A stretch of 64,000 bases of DNA from Alphaproteobacteria bacterium (GCA_025800285.1 JAOXRX010000019.1:1-64000), one strand, 5' to 3'; shown: positions 37,201 through 46,700, counted from the stretch's first letter. Made by a program: numbers and translations. The notes: generated from the letters alone by a model not told the origin.

Positions 37201-37705
37201 AGTGTAAGAATGGCACTCTTGATTTTAATGTTGCCATATTTGCTATAGCAGCCATATCATGAGCTTCTTGCACAGAGTTTGATGATAGCATCGCGAATCC
37301 AGCTTGTCTAACAGCCATAACATCAGAGTGATCTCCAAATATAGATAATGAACTGTATGCAATAGATCTAGCAGCAACATGCATAACAAATGGAGTAAGT
37401 TCTCCAGCGATTTTATACATGTTAGGTAGCATTAAAAGCAACCCTTGTGATGCTGTATAAGTAGTTGTTAATGAACCAGCCATTAAAGAACCGTGAACCG
37501 CACCTGCAGCTCCAGCTTCTGATTGCATTTCTACAACTTGATGATTATTTCCAAAAATGTTTTTTTCTTCATTCGCTGCCCAAGTATCCGCAAACTCTCC
37601 CATTGGAGATGATGGAGTAATTGGGTAAATGATTGATGTTTCGTTTAGCCTGTAGGCGACACTGGCCGCGGCTTCACAGCCATCAAGAGTCTTCATTTCT
37701 GACAT
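34211..37705 (-). CDS. nifJ: Pyruvate:ferredoxin (flavodoxin) oxidoreductase
   Basis: It oxidises pyruvate with CoA to acetyl-CoA and CO2, passing electrons to ferredoxin or flavodoxin. A single 1164-residue chain contains all domains. The N-terminal domain starts with TLDGCEAAASVAYRLNE and IYPITPSSPMGE. Two 4Fe-4S motifs lie near residues 685 and 742 (CIACGMCSFVCPH, CTGCGLCVHACLG). CAGCGE is near 816. The thiamine-diphosphate region GDGWAYDIGYGGLDHV...NEVYANTGGQ lies near 960. The enzyme is oxygen-sensitive in most organisms and points to anaerobic pyruvate metabolism. A palindrome sits at its predicted promoter. Confidence 0.97.
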   Translation of the reverse strand: MSEMKTLDGCEAAASVAYRLNETSIIYPITPSSPMGEFADTWAANEEKNIFGNNHQVVEMQSEAGAAGAVHGSLMAGSLTTTYTASQGLLLMLPNMYKIAGELTPFVMHVAARSIAYSSLSIFGDHSDVMAVRQAGFAMLSSNSVQEAHDMAAIANMATLKSRVPFLHFFDGFRTSHEISKIEMISNDQLRELIDADKIKEFKSRCLTPDTPTLRGTAQNPDTYFQSREAANKYYDLALEETQKAMDKFSTVVGRKYNLVDYIGPEDAEKVIVVMGSAAEAIEETINYMNSNMGTKLGLLKVRLYRPFPKDAFIKALPETAKKIAVLDRTKESGSIGEPLYLDIVSVLEENNIKDRAIIGGRYGLSSKEFNPAMIKAIYDELDKSEPKKHFTIGINDDVTNTSLDYDANFHVKDDKVNKAIFYGLGSDGTVGANKNSIKIIGGSTDNYAQAYFIYDSKKSGGITCSHLRFSPEVIKSSYAINQANFVACHQFNFLEKIDVLSRAAEGATFLLNSPYSAKDVWDKLPRMVQSQIIDKKLDFYVIDALPVAKKAQMGTRINTIMQTCYFALANIIEKDKAIELIKESIQKTYGKKSQTLVERNFAAVDGTLENLEKVEVPAEATSEIEMKLPVPADAPDFVRDVIGKMIEGKGDDLPVSAMPADGVWPTATSKYEKRDIAPEVPVWMPEHCIACGMCSFVCPHSAIRTKFVTDEEAAKLEAEGMQVIQPRGTDKKFVVQVSPEDCTGCGLCVHACLGKNRENPEEKAINMQNKLDVVAKESAQFKCFSQLPENKASENPPTIAGVSSLQPYMEYSGACAGCGETPYIKLITQLFGDRMFIANATGCSSIYGGNLPTTPYCKDENGRGPAWANSLFEDNAEFGMGMRVAVNGKKAQAERLVKEYCNCEDILTADQSTEEGIEAQRERVNQLKEKLANDSSELAKELLEVADYLVKKSVWIIGGDGWAYDIGYGGLDHVLNSGENVNIMVMDNEVYANTGGQASKATPIGASAKFAAAGKDRTKKDMGLESMIHGNVFVAKIAFGANPMQAIKAIKEAEAFDGPSIILAYSHCIAHGYTLGDGLTHQKEAVAAGHWQLYRYSPVNGLAMDSRAPNGKLAEYMQKETRFKIAEKKDKDRYDALAEKAAKDAENKFKIFDYIANFGKEAK

Positions 37706-37738
37706 TTTTTCCTCTTTTCTATTTTTGTTTGATTTTAA

Positions 37739-37758
37739 TTAAACGAATAATCGTTTAA
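37739..37758. promoter_or_regulatory. Candidate operator of nifJ
   Basis: A perfect inverted repeat, TTAAACGA-ATAA-TCGTTTAA. It lies between the predicted -10 and the nifJ ATG, covering the expected transcription start. The shape suits a dimeric repressor of the TetR or a similar class; the regulator is not identifiable from the window. Confidence 0.6.
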
Positions 37759-37763
37759 GAAAA

Positions 37764-37792
37764 TTTATAACATTTCTATTTTTAAAAATCAA
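37764..37792 (-). promoter_or_regulatory. Predicted nifJ promoter
   Basis: On the minus strand TTGATT (plus positions 37787-37792) and TATAAA (37764-37769) are 17 bases apart. Confidence 0.6.
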
Positions 37793-37808
37793 TTTTTTTG
37801 TAATAAAA

Positions 37809-37837
37809 AATAACTGCTTTTTTGTTAAGCAGTTATT
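37809..37837 (-). terminator. Terminator of the 37843-38154 gene
   Basis: AATAACTGCTT (37809-37819) pairs with AAGCAGTTATT (37827-37837). On the minus strand the stem is followed by a T-rich run. Confidence 0.85.
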
Positions 37838-37842
37838 ATTGT

Positions 37843-38154
37843 TTATATTGTGTAATTATTTGAACTATTATTACTTTTTACAGGTGGTTTTTTAACCGTT
37901 TGTGTGGATATATCTTTAGGTGTTTTAATCTCTGAATAACTAGGCATTTTTGAGTATGGACTTGCATCATCTAGAAATTTAATTTGATGAGCCATTACCA
38001 TTAATCCAGAGACGAGAGCAGCAACAGAATAAACAAAATCATCTGATTTTATGAAGTTTAAAAAGTCTTTTCTTTTTCTTTGTTTGTTTTCCTCTTCTGA
38101 AACAGTAGAGTTATTTTTAAGTTGTTCTAGAATACTATTATTTGTGTTCTGCAT
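37843..38154 (-). CDS. Small membrane protein, unknown
   Basis: I choose the ATG at 38154 (MQNTNNSILEQL) because GGAG lies about 7 bases before it; an upstream in-frame ATG at 38214 has no such site. The 103-residue product has one hydrophobic segment (FVYSVAALVSGLMVMA) after a charged region, then a Pro/Lys/Ser-rich tail. No family recognised. Confidence 0.6.
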   Translation of the reverse strand: MQNTNNSILEQLKNNSTVSEEENKQRKRKDFLNFIKSDDFVYSVAALVSGLMVMAHQIKFLDDASPYSKMPSYSEIKTPKDISTQTVKKPPVKSNNSSNNYTI

Positions 38155-38241
38155 TTTTATCTCCAAGTTATTAAAAATATAGCTTATTATATCATGAAAA
38201 TAGTGATATATCAAATACTTTGTTTAAAATATCGGTTTTAT

Positions 38242-38270
38242 TTGACTTTTTATAGCAAATGTTATATGTT
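38242..38270 (+). promoter_or_regulatory. Predicted glyS promoter
   Basis: TTGACT (38242-38247) and TATGTT (38265-38270), 17 bases apart, 42 bases before the glyS ATG. Confidence 0.65.
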
Positions 38271-38311
38271 TTATCCCTATTAATTATATATAAATCAGAA
38301 AGGAAAAGATT

Positions 38312-39682
38312 ATGCCAGCTAAAAGTATGGAAGAATTAGTATCATTATGTAAAAGAAGAGGGTTTATTTTTCCTGGCTCAGAAATTTATGGTGGTTTAAA
38401 AGGTACTTATGATTATGGTCCTTTAGGTATAGAATTAAAAAATAATCTTAAGAGAGCTTGGTGGAGCTCTATGGTTTATGAAAGAGATGATATAGAAGGT
38501 ATTGATGCAGCTCTTTTGAGTAATAGACTTATTTGGAAATATTCTGGTCATGAAGGCGGTTTTTCAGATCCTCTAGTTGAATGTAAAGATTGTCACCTAA
38601 GATTTAGAGAAGATAAAATGAAAGATAAGACTAAATGTGATAACTGTGGATCTTCTAATCTTACAGAACCGAGAGAATTTAAGCTTATGTTAGAAACAAA
38701 TGTTGGTCCAGTTGCTAATGATGAATCTTTAGTTTATTTAAGACCTGAAACAGCTCAAGCTATATTTGTTAATTTTAAAAATGTGGTTGATTCTTGCTCT
38801 AAAAAAATTCCTTTTGGTATGTGTCAAGTTGGTAAATCTTTTAGAAATGAGATTACTCCAAGAAACTTTGTATTTCGTATGAGAGAGTTTGAACAAATGG
38901 AAATGCAATTTTATGTAAAACCAGGTACAGACGAAGAATGGCATGCAAAATGGGGTGAAACTCGTTTAGAATGGTGGAAAGAACAAGGTTTGTCTGCTGA
39001 AAATTTAAGAACTCATCCTCATGCAGAAGATGAATTAGCTCATTATGCTAAAGCTGCATATGATATAGAATATAAATTCCCACATGGTTTTGATGAAATG
39101 GAAGGTATTCATAATAGACAAGACTTCGATTTAGGATCTCATACTAAAAATCAAAAAGAATTTGATATTAAAGCTAAAGTGTTAGAAAATACCGACTCAA
39201 ATACAAAACTAGCTATGATGGATGAAGAAACAAGAAAATGGTATATCCCATTTGTTATTGAAACATCTGCTGGTGTTGATAGAGGTTGTATAGCTGTTCT
39301 TAATGAAGCATACACAGAAGAGGATTTAGGAGACGGTAAGTCAAGAATAGTTCTTAAGCTTAAAAAACATTTATCTCCTATTAAAGTAGCGGTTATTCCT
39401 CTAAAGAAAAATAAGGAAGAGATTGTAGAAACTTGTAAAAAAGTTAAACAAGATTTACAAAAATTAGCAATTGGTAGAATTTTATATGAAAATACTGGTA
39501 ATATAGGTAAAGCATATAGAAGACATGATGAAGTTGGAACTCCAATTTGTGTTACTGTTGATTTTGATTCTATTGAGGGAGATAACCCAACTGTTACAGT
39601 TAGAGATAGAGATACAATGGAACAGGTTAAGGTTCCTCTAGCTGAAATCACAGATTATGTGAAAAAATATTACAGTGAATAA
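38312..39682 (+). CDS. glyS: Glycine--tRNA ligase, homodimeric type
   Basis: It charges tRNA-Gly. The single 456-residue chain is the archaeal/eukaryotic/Firmicutes-like alpha2 form, recognisable from [39 protein letters not shown] and [26 protein letters not shown] zinc-binding CKDC...CDNC pair is near residues 93-116. Most alphaproteobacteria use the two-subunit alpha2beta2 GlyQ/GlyS enzyme instead, so this form may be acquired. The start follows AGAAAGGA. The next gene along is cysS, beyond an attenuator. Confidence 0.95.
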   Translation: MPAKSMEELVSLCKRRGFIFPGSEIYGGLKGTYDYGPLGIELKNNLKRAWWSSMVYERDDIEGIDAALLSNRLIWKYSGHEGGFSDPLVECKDCHLRFREDKMKDKTKCDNCGSSNLTEPREFKLMLETNVGPVANDESLVYLRPETAQAIFVNFKNVVDSCSKKIPFGMCQVGKSFRNEITPRNFVFRMREFEQMEMQFYVKPGTDEEWHAKWGETRLEWWKEQGLSAENLRTHPHAEDELAHYAKAAYDIEYKFPHGFDEMEGIHNRQDFDLGSHTKNQKEFDIKAKVLENTDSNTKLAMMDEETRKWYIPFVIETSAGVDRGCIAVLNEAYTEEDLGDGKSRIVLKLKKHLSPIKVAVIPLKKNKEEIVETCKKVKQDLQKLAIGRILYENTGNIGKAYRRHDEVGTPICVTVDFDSIEGDNPTVTVRDRDTMEQVKVPLAEITDYVKKYYSE

Positions 39683-39687
39683 AATTG

Positions 39688-39716
39688 TTGACTTTAATTT
39701 AATAAAGGAATATATT
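39688..39716 (+). promoter_or_regulatory. Promoter of the cysS leader
   Basis: TTGACT (39688-39693) and TATATT (39711-39716) are separated by 17 bases. The expected start of transcription is at about 39723, which coincides with the leader-peptide ATG; if so, the leader ORF would be leaderless. Confidence 0.65.
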
Positions 39717-39722
39717 TAATTT

Positions 39723-39773
39723 ATGATTAAAGTATTAGTAAAAAATAATTTCGTAGTTTGTTGTTGCACTTAA
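39723..39773 (+). CDS. Cysteine-rich leader peptide of cysS
   Basis: A 16-codon ORF encoding MIKVLVKNNFVVCCCT, too short for normal gene calling. Its codons 13-15 are TGT TGT TGC, three consecutive Cys codons, directly upstream of an alternative-hairpin region and then cysteinyl-tRNA synthetase. This is the classic design of a ribosome-stalling leader peptide sensing charged tRNA-Cys. AAAGGA (39704-39709) is 13 bases before the ATG, a long spacing, so translation may instead be leaderless. The peptide itself probably has no function. Confidence 0.75.
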   Translation: MIKVLVKNNFVVCCCT

Positions 39774-39775
39774 AA

Positions 39776-39847
39776 GCGACGAGATTGTTTTTGCTCAAAA
39801 AACAAAATATTAAGCGTCGCCTCTTATAAAATAGAGGCGGCTTTTTT
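39776..39847 (+). promoter_or_regulatory. Attenuator (antiterminator/terminator switch) of cysS
   Basis: The terminator stem is GTCGCCTCT region 39816-39824 pairing with 39833-39841 (AGAGGCGGC), followed by six T. The antiterminator is GCGACG (39776-39781) pairing with CGTCGC (39815-39820), supported by an inner 8-bp stem (39785-39792 with 39798-39805). The two share bases 39816-39820 and so exclude each other. A ribosome stalled at the Cys codons leaves GCGACG free, allowing read-through. A ribosome reaching the stop codon at 39771 covers GCGACG and lets the terminator form. Confidence 0.75.
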
Positions 39848-39921
39848 ATTCTAAAATGGAAAGTAAAAATATAGTTTTTATAACTCAAGATAATATTTAT
39901 AGATATTTAAGTATAAAACTT

Positions 39922-39950
39922 TTGACAGACTTTTAAAAATAATGTAGAAA
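39922..39950 (+). promoter_or_regulatory. Possible second cysS promoter
   Basis: TTGACA (39922-39927) with a weaker TAGAAA (39945-39950) at 17 bases. It lies downstream of the attenuator and could give basal, unattenuated cysS expression. Confidence 0.45.
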
Positions 39951-39977
39951 TGTATATACAATAAGAAAGGATTAAAT

Positions 39978-41375
39978 ATGCAGTTATATAATACAATGAC
40001 AAGAAAAACAGAAGAGTTACAACCAATGGACGGTAAAACCGTTAAAATGTACTGCTGTGGACCTACAGTTTATAGTGATGCTCATATTGGTAACTTGAGA
40101 AGTTATATATTTGAAGATATTCTGCATAAAACAATTGAACTAGCAGGATTTGATCTTAAACATGTAATGAACATTACAGATGTAGGTCATTTAACTAATG
40201 ACGAGCTAGATACAGGAGAGGATAAAATGGTTAAAGCTGCGAAAGCTGCTAAAACTACAGTTCTTGATATAGCAAAGATGTATGAAGAGAAGTTTTTTAA
40301 TGATTGTAAAAAACTTAGAATAGAGAGACCGTTTAAAACTCCAAGAGCTACAGAGTATGTTGGAAAAATGATTGCTTTTGCTAAAGCTTTAGAGGAAAAG
40401 GGCTATGCTTATCTTTCAGGAGGTAATTTGTATTTTGATACATCTAAATTTAAAAGATATGGACTGCTTTCAGGTCAGAAGATAGAGGATAGAAATCACG
40501 GAGAAAGAGTTGAGGTTGATGAAAACAAGAAAAATCAATCTGATTTTGTTCTTTGGTTTACTCAATCTAAATTTGAAGATCATGCTCTAAAATGGAACTC
40601 TCCATGGGGAGAGGGGTATCCGGGATGGCATTTAGAATGTTCTGTTATGTCTATGGACACATTGGGTGAAGAAATAGATATTCATTGCGGTGGAGTAGAT
40701 AATCTATTCCCGCATCATGAAAATGAGATTGCTCAAAGTGAGGCATATACAGGTAAAAAATGGGTAAACTTCTGGTTGCATGGTGAGCACCTAAACCTTA
40801 AAGAAGGTAAAATGTCTAAATCAAAAGGGCATAAGTTTACGGTTTCTTCTCTAGAAGAGAAGGGGTATTTGCCAGAGCATTATAGATATTTATGCTTAAC
40901 AGCTCATTATAGGACTCAATTAATATTTAGTTATGAGAATCTTGATAGTGCTAAAAATACTTATAATAATTTAGTAAAAAAGATTAAAGAACTAAAGAAA
41001 GAAGTAAGTGAAGATAGTAATTCTGAATTGTTAGATAGCTATATATTGAAGTTTAATAATTATTTATTTGATGATCTTAATTCTCCACGAGCATTGGCTA
41101 CAATGTGGGAAGCATTAAAAGATGCTGAATTGTCTGCAAAAGATAAGTTAAATGTGATTTCTAATGCTGAAAAAGTATTTTCATTGGGATTAACAGAAAT
41201 TGAAGTTGATGAAGCTTTAGAAATTCCAGAAGATGTTCAAGTTATGCTAGATCAAAGACGAGAAGCTAGAGCTAATAAAGATTGGGCTAAGTCAGATGAA
41301 ATAAGAGATCACATTGCTTCAATGGGGTTTGCTGTTAAAGACACAAAAGATGGTCAAGAACTTTCAAGGATTTAA
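39978..41375 (+). CDS. cysS: Cysteine--tRNA ligase
   Basis: It charges tRNA-Cys. 465 residues. A zinc Cys and the HIGH-type motif are seen in YCCGPTVYSDAHIGNL (HIGN at 36-39). Family motifs GWHLECSVMS and HHENEIAQSEA are present. The KMSKS motif is at about 278 (GKMSKSKGH). The start follows AGAAAGGA. Expression appears to be controlled by the Cys-codon leader peptide and attenuator at 39723-39847. Confidence 0.97.
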   Translation: MQLYNTMTRKTEELQPMDGKTVKMYCCGPTVYSDAHIGNLRSYIFEDILHKTIELAGFDLKHVMNITDVGHLTNDELDTGEDKMVKAAKAAKTTVLDIAKMYEEKFFNDCKKLRIERPFKTPRATEYVGKMIAFAKALEEKGYAYLSGGNLYFDTSKFKRYGLLSGQKIEDRNHGERVEVDENKKNQSDFVLWFTQSKFEDHALKWNSPWGEGYPGWHLECSVMSMDTLGEEIDIHCGGVDNLFPHHENEIAQSEAYTGKKWVNFWLHGEHLNLKEGKMSKSKGHKFTVSSLEEKGYLPEHYRYLCLTAHYRTQLIFSYENLDSAKNTYNNLVKKIKELKKEVSEDSNSELLDSYILKFNNYLFDDLNSPRALATMWEALKDAELSAKDKLNVISNAEKVFSLGLTEIEVDEALEIPEDVQVMLDQRREARANKDWAKSDEIRDHIASMGFAVKDTKDGQELSRI

Positions 41376-41410
41376 ATTTATTAATGAATAGTTAATATTT
41401 TTTTAGTTTC

Positions 41411-41440
41411 TTGACAACCTTTTTAATAAAGGTATAAAAT
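41411..41440 (+). promoter_or_regulatory. Predicted promoter
   Basis: TTGACA (41411-41416) followed by TATAAA (41433-41438, 16-base spacer) or TAAAAT (41435-41440, 18-base spacer). The gene at 41479 follows. Confidence 0.6.
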
Positions 41441-41478
41441 ATTGTTATATTTTGTTTTTTTATTTGAAAAAGGGTTGT

Positions 41479-42126
41479 ATGAAGGACAGAAAAATTGAAG
41501 TTTTTGACGTTCTAGAGCAAAGCTCTAAATGGAAAGTTGATTTTAAAGATGCTCTATCAGCTAGAGATGTCGATTTTTGGCATAAGTCCTTAAGGATTAT
41601 CCTAATGTTTAAAAATTGCAAAGAGCCAACATTTTTGATTCAGAAAAATTCTTATTACTCTTTTAAATCAAAGGGCAAGTTTGATTTCTTTTCTACCTGC
41701 TATTATGAACATCATTCTGCTAGGTCATTAATAAAAGAGATGCTTGTGAAAAGAGTGGGTATTTATGATAAAGAATTGTCTAATATTGTTAATGGTGGTA
41801 AAAGTTTTGAAATAGGACTCTTTATAAAAGGGCAAAGGTGTTTAAGAGAAAAATCAATTTATTATACTTTATGGGCTGAGTTTGATAGAGAAATATCTGA
41901 GCTAAAATGGGATAAAAACGAAGTTAATAGTATTTGGAAAATAACTATAAGTGATTTTTGGCGAATAATAGATGGTTTTGAAGTAGATATAAAAGGTTTT
42001 AATGGGAAGAAACAAGTGATACAAAAAGTATCTATATGTGACTTTGCTGTTAAAACTGGCAAGTTTTATGAAAAAATACTTATAATGTCAGAGAGATACT
42101 TTTATAAAGAAAGAATAGCTGTTTAA
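41479..42126 (+). CDS. Hypothetical protein, 215 residues
   Basis: The ATG at 41479 is chosen: AAGGGT lies 4-6 bases ahead, whereas the upstream TTG at 41452 has no site. The protein is soluble, rich in Lys, Phe and Trp, without recognised motif. It has its own promoter and converges with the 42131-43621 gene (4 bases between stops). Confidence 0.65.
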   Translation: MKDRKIEVFDVLEQSSKWKVDFKDALSARDVDFWHKSLRIILMFKNCKEPTFLIQKNSYYSFKSKGKFDFFSTCYYEHHSARSLIKEMLVKRVGIYDKELSNIVNGGKSFEIGLFIKGQRCLREKSIYYTLWAEFDREISELKWDKNEVNSIWKITISDFWRIIDGFEVDIKGFNGKKQVIQKVSICDFAVKTGKFYEKILIMSERYFYKERIAV

Positions 42127-42130
42127 TATG

Positions 42131-43621
42131 CTATATACTTGGTCCTTTTAATACTTCTTTTTCATTAATTATGATTTTATGAGGTATTTTATGCTTATTC
42201 TCAATCTTTTTAAAATCTTTATGAACCATATTTGGTCTAGGCTGTTCTTTAAAAACCAGTTTAATTTCCTCAGAATGAGTTTTATGTTTTGGGTTGTTAA
42301 AGAAATTCTTCTTAGATAACTCTTTATTTTTCTTTTGATTAACCGTATTGTGTATATGCTTAAAAAGTCTAGAGTTTTTTCTATTGTGTTTAATGAATAG
42401 GTTTTTCAACAGTTCTACTTCTTTTGTTTTAAGGTTTGGTAAGAAGTCTTCAGAGGTTTCTTTTTTACTAGATAAATGAGATAAATAATCCCACCCAGCT
42501 TTTAAGACTAAAGGATGAGCATTAGTGGTTAGGATTTTAACAGTGCTTCTAGGAGAAATGGATTTTGTTCTTAATACTCTTTCAGTTGTTATCCAATCTT
42601 CTTTAAGCATGTGTTCTAATATATTGACTGTATCTTTTGATAGTTTGCCTTCTCTATCATTTATTACTTTTAAATAATCTAGACAAGTATATTTTAAAAT
42701 TGCATCATTTTCTGTTGAAAGTATATTGTTAACAACAGGCTCATCAATCATATGAAGCTCTACAATTTTCTTTTTATAATGATTACTTATTTTTATAGGT
42801 CTGCCTTCAACTTCTCCAGCTGCAAGGCTATTTAATATAGATTTAACTGCTGTTGGCAGTGTTGTATGGTTGTATAATAGCTTAATGTAATCAACTAGAG
42901 CATCTTGAACAATTTGACTTGTTTCAAATTGTAGCATTGTTTTTACAGTGTCTTCAGAAATAGTATTTAAGTTTACAATGTTTCTTCTTTCTTCAGGAGA
43001 AACTTCAATGCTATTTCTTACTCTATTTTCAAGAACAATCCTTGTTTCAATTCTTAGACTATCCTTTTCTCTTAAATTATTATATAGTTCATTATTAATA
43101 TCAAAAGATAAGTCGTCTTTTCTAATAATATCTATTAATTTTTTTTCATCAAATTTTAAAGATTTAGCTATTTTAATTTTCGTATAATGTGTTGTTTTAG
43201 GGCTTATTAAATTCTCTCTTAGAAAATCAAAGTCAGTTTCTTCATCTAAGCTTTTCCCTAAGAGACTTTCAAAAATTTCTGCTAAAAACACTTCTCCGTA
43301 TTGATTGCTTTCTATAAGATTCTTTAGAATTTTTTTATTTAATATGTTGCTTTGAATCATTTTATGTTTGCAGTAATCATCATATTCAGAATTATTATTA
43401 GAATCGCATATATATGATTCTAATCCATTATATATTATAGCTCTAGAAGTAGGATAATCTCTTAAAGATTCCTTTAATTCTTCTATTATCAAATCTATTT
43501 TTTCATAAAGATGAAGATTGTCATTACTGCTCAATGATAGAAGTAAATTTTTTATGTTTTCTTCATTCTTTGCAATTTCTTCATTGCTTTTAAATTTAAA
43601 TATATTGATGCCATTATCCAT
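42131..43621 (-). CDS. Hypothetical all-helical protein
   Basis: A 496-residue cytoplasmic protein, predicted almost entirely helical, with loosely repeated units such as DAILKYTCLDYLKVI and HPLVLKAGWDYLSHL that suggest HEAT-like repeats. The C-terminal 80 residues are Lys/Asn/His-rich and probably disordered. Function unknown. Its general look is like the 353-residue protein at 1508-2569, which may indicate a lineage-specific family; this is not shown. Confidence 0.65.
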   Translation of the reverse strand: MDNGINIFKFKSNEEIAKNEENIKNLLLSLSSNDNLHLYEKIDLIIEELKESLRDYPTSRAIIYNGLESYICDSNNNSEYDDYCKHKMIQSNILNKKILKNLIESNQYGEVFLAEIFESLLGKSLDEETDFDFLRENLISPKTTHYTKIKIAKSLKFDEKKLIDIIRKDDLSFDINNELYNNLREKDSLRIETRIVLENRVRNSIEVSPEERRNIVNLNTISEDTVKTMLQFETSQIVQDALVDYIKLLYNHTTLPTAVKSILNSLAAGEVEGRPIKISNHYKKKIVELHMIDEPVVNNILSTENDAILKYTCLDYLKVINDREGKLSKDTVNILEHMLKEDWITTERVLRTKSISPRSTVKILTTNAHPLVLKAGWDYLSHLSSKKETSEDFLPNLKTKEVELLKNLFIKHNRKNSRLFKHIHNTVNQKKNKELSKKNFFNNPKHKTHSEEIKLVFKEQPRPNMVHKDFKKIENKHKIPHKIIINEKEVLKGPSI

Positions 43622-43718
43622 AAGCTGTTATAGTCCTGTCACATTGATTTTTCCAATAAAACGAGACCTATTATATCACATATTTCAATATAATGCAACT
43701 TTTTGTAAAAAAGTGTTT

Positions 43719-46700
43719 TTATTTTAGCTGTTTAAGTAATTTTTTTATGCTTTGGATTTTTCTACAACTATCTGACCAGCCTGCACCAATAATACTTATT
43801 TGGTTGTCTGGATGTATTTTAAGTAGAGGGTTAGTCATGACAGTATTAATTAACTTATCAAAATCTTTTATCTTTTCTTCGTATAGTGTTATGCTTCCTC
43901 CGGACTTTCCAGCTTCTATTTTTGCTACTCCAGCTTCTTTTGCTAATATCTTTATTTCAACAGTTTCTAAAAGGTTTTTAAATTCCTCAGGCATTTCTCC
44001 AAATCTATCGATCATTTCTATATGGAAATCATTTATTTCTTTTAAATTTTCTAGTTTAGAAGCTCTTTTATATAAGCTCATTCTTAAAGACATATCCGGT
44101 ACATATTCTGGAGAGATTAATACAGAAATGCCAATATTAATATTTACACTATGATTATCTAGAGATATATCCTCAATGCTACCACCCGCTTTAACTTGCT
44201 CAACAGCTTCTCTAAGCATGTTTTGATACATTTCAAGTCCGACCTCTTTTATATGTCCAGATTGTTGTTCTCCTAATAGGTTTCCAGCTCCTCTTATATC
44301 TAGGTCATAACTAGATAGTTGAAATCCAGCTCCTAAGGAATCAAGAGTCTCAATAACTTCTAATCTTTTTTTAGCTTTATCGGATAGAATCTTATCTTCT
44401 GAGTATGTAAAGTATGAGTATCCTCTGTATTTGCCTCTGCCAACACGACCTCTTAATTGGTATAGTTGAGATAATCCTAATATATCGCTTCTATGAAATA
44501 TAATTGTGTTTGCTGAAGGGATATCAATACCTGTTTCAATAATATTTGTAGCAAGTAAAATATCTGCTTCTCCATTGTAGAATGCTGACATTTTCTCATC
44601 TAAATCTTTTCCAGATAATTGTCCTGTAGCTGTTATGTAGCTTAGCTCTGGAACTATTGTATCGAGTCTTTTTTGTATCTTAGGAATATCTTTAATTCTA
44701 GGGCAAACATAGAAGCTTTGCCCCCCTCGATAATGCTCTTTTAATAGAGCTTCTTTGATTATTACACTATCATAGGGTAGTATTGATGTTCTTATGGCTA
44801 GTTTATCAACTGGAGGGGTTGTGATAAGAGACAAATCTCTAACTCCAGTTAGAGATAGTTGGAGTGTTCTAGGAATTGGAGTTGCTGTTAATGTTAAGAC
44901 ATGAACATCATCTTTTATTGATTTTATTTTCTCTTTTTGTTTTACCCCGAATCTTTGCTCTTCATCAACTATTAATAAACCTAAGTTTTTAAATTTAACA
45001 CTATCAGATAGTAAGGCATGAGTTCCTATTATTAAATCTATTGTTCCATCTGTGAGTCCCGCTTTAACTTTTTTTGCATGAGCTGGTGTTACTAATCTTG
45101 ATAATTGTTCAACTTTAATACCAAAGTGCATAAAGCGGTTTTTGAAGTTTTTATAGTGTTGCATGCAGAGCAGGGTGGTTGGAACTATTATAGCTACTTG
45201 TTTGCCCGATTTTGCCATTGCAAAAGCTGCTCTAATAGCTATTTCAGTTTTACCAAAGCCTACATCACCACAAACCAATCTGTCCATAGCTTTGCCTGAT
45301 TGCATATCATCTAAAACTTCATTTATAACTTTAATTTGATCTTCTGTCTCGTTGTATGGAAATTTTGAACAAAACTCTTGATATTCGCCTTGATTTATTT
45401 CAAGTTTCTCTACTTTCTTTAATTGCCTTTTTGCAGCAATTTTCATTAAGCCTTCAGCTATTGCAAAAAGGTTCTTCTTAACTTTTGCTTTTCTTGCTTG
45501 CCATGAAGAGCTTCCAAGTTTGTCTAGATTGCAATGTTCTTCTCCAAACATTGATAGCATGTCTAGATTTTCAACTGGAACGAAAAGTTTGTCTTCACCT
45601 TTATATACTATTTTTAAAAAGTCGTGCTTAATCCCCATTGATTCGATAACTTCTAAACCTTCAAATCTACCTATACCATGCTCTGCATGGACAACTAGGT
45701 CTCCAACATTAAGATTTGATATCTCTGATATAAAGTTATCAGCTTTAACTTCTCTTTTTGCTTTTCTAGATATTCTTTCACCTAATATATCTTGCTCTGT
45801 TATTATATAGAAGTCGTTATTCTCAAAACCTTTGTTTATTGGTGTTATGGCTAAGGATACAGAGATTTTTCTAGCTTCACTAATGTTATCTATTTTTTTG
45901 ATGTTGCTGATGTCGTGTTCTCTTAATATAGAATTTATTCTATCTCTAGAGCCCTCAGAGTAGCAAGCTATAATTGTTTTTTTATTCTTTATATTATTTA
46001 CTCTATCTTTTATATCTTCAAAAGAGTTTTTAGTGTTTGTAAAAGCATCTATAAATGAAAATCCTGCATCGAAGCTTTTGTCTTTTTCAGATTTGTTATC
46101 ATGAAAGATATAAGTGCTTTTATTTTTTAATTGTTTTTCAAAGGCTTCCTCTGTTATAAAAGCTTCTTTCATAGGAATCGGCCTATATTTGTTTTCAGAA
46201 CTTATTTCCAACATATCTAAGCGAGATTGATATAAGTCTTGTATCTCTGTTTGTCTGGAGTTTAAAGCCAATGTGTAATCAGCTTCTAAAGCGAATACAT
46301 AGTTTTCACAATAATCAAATATAGAGCTCATTTGATTATATAAAAATGGTAACCAATGTTCCATTCCTGCAATTCTTCTCTTTTCATTTATAGCCTTTAA
46401 TATAGGATCGTTAAATGAATTAGAAAAAGTTGATTTATATTGATTATTGAAGTTCTCTATATTTTTATCACTTAGGTTTAATTCATTAATAGGCAATATA
46501 GAGAAAGATTCTATATTTTTTATAGATGTTTGTTTTTCAGGATCAAAGCTCTTAATAGAGATAATTTTTTCTCCTTGTAGCATTATTCTAACAGGAGGCT
46601 CTACATTTGATAGGTATATATCTATAATATTATTCTTTATGGAAAATTGTCCACATTCTCTAACTGTGTTACTTTCGAAAAATGAGTTTTTATCAAGTTC

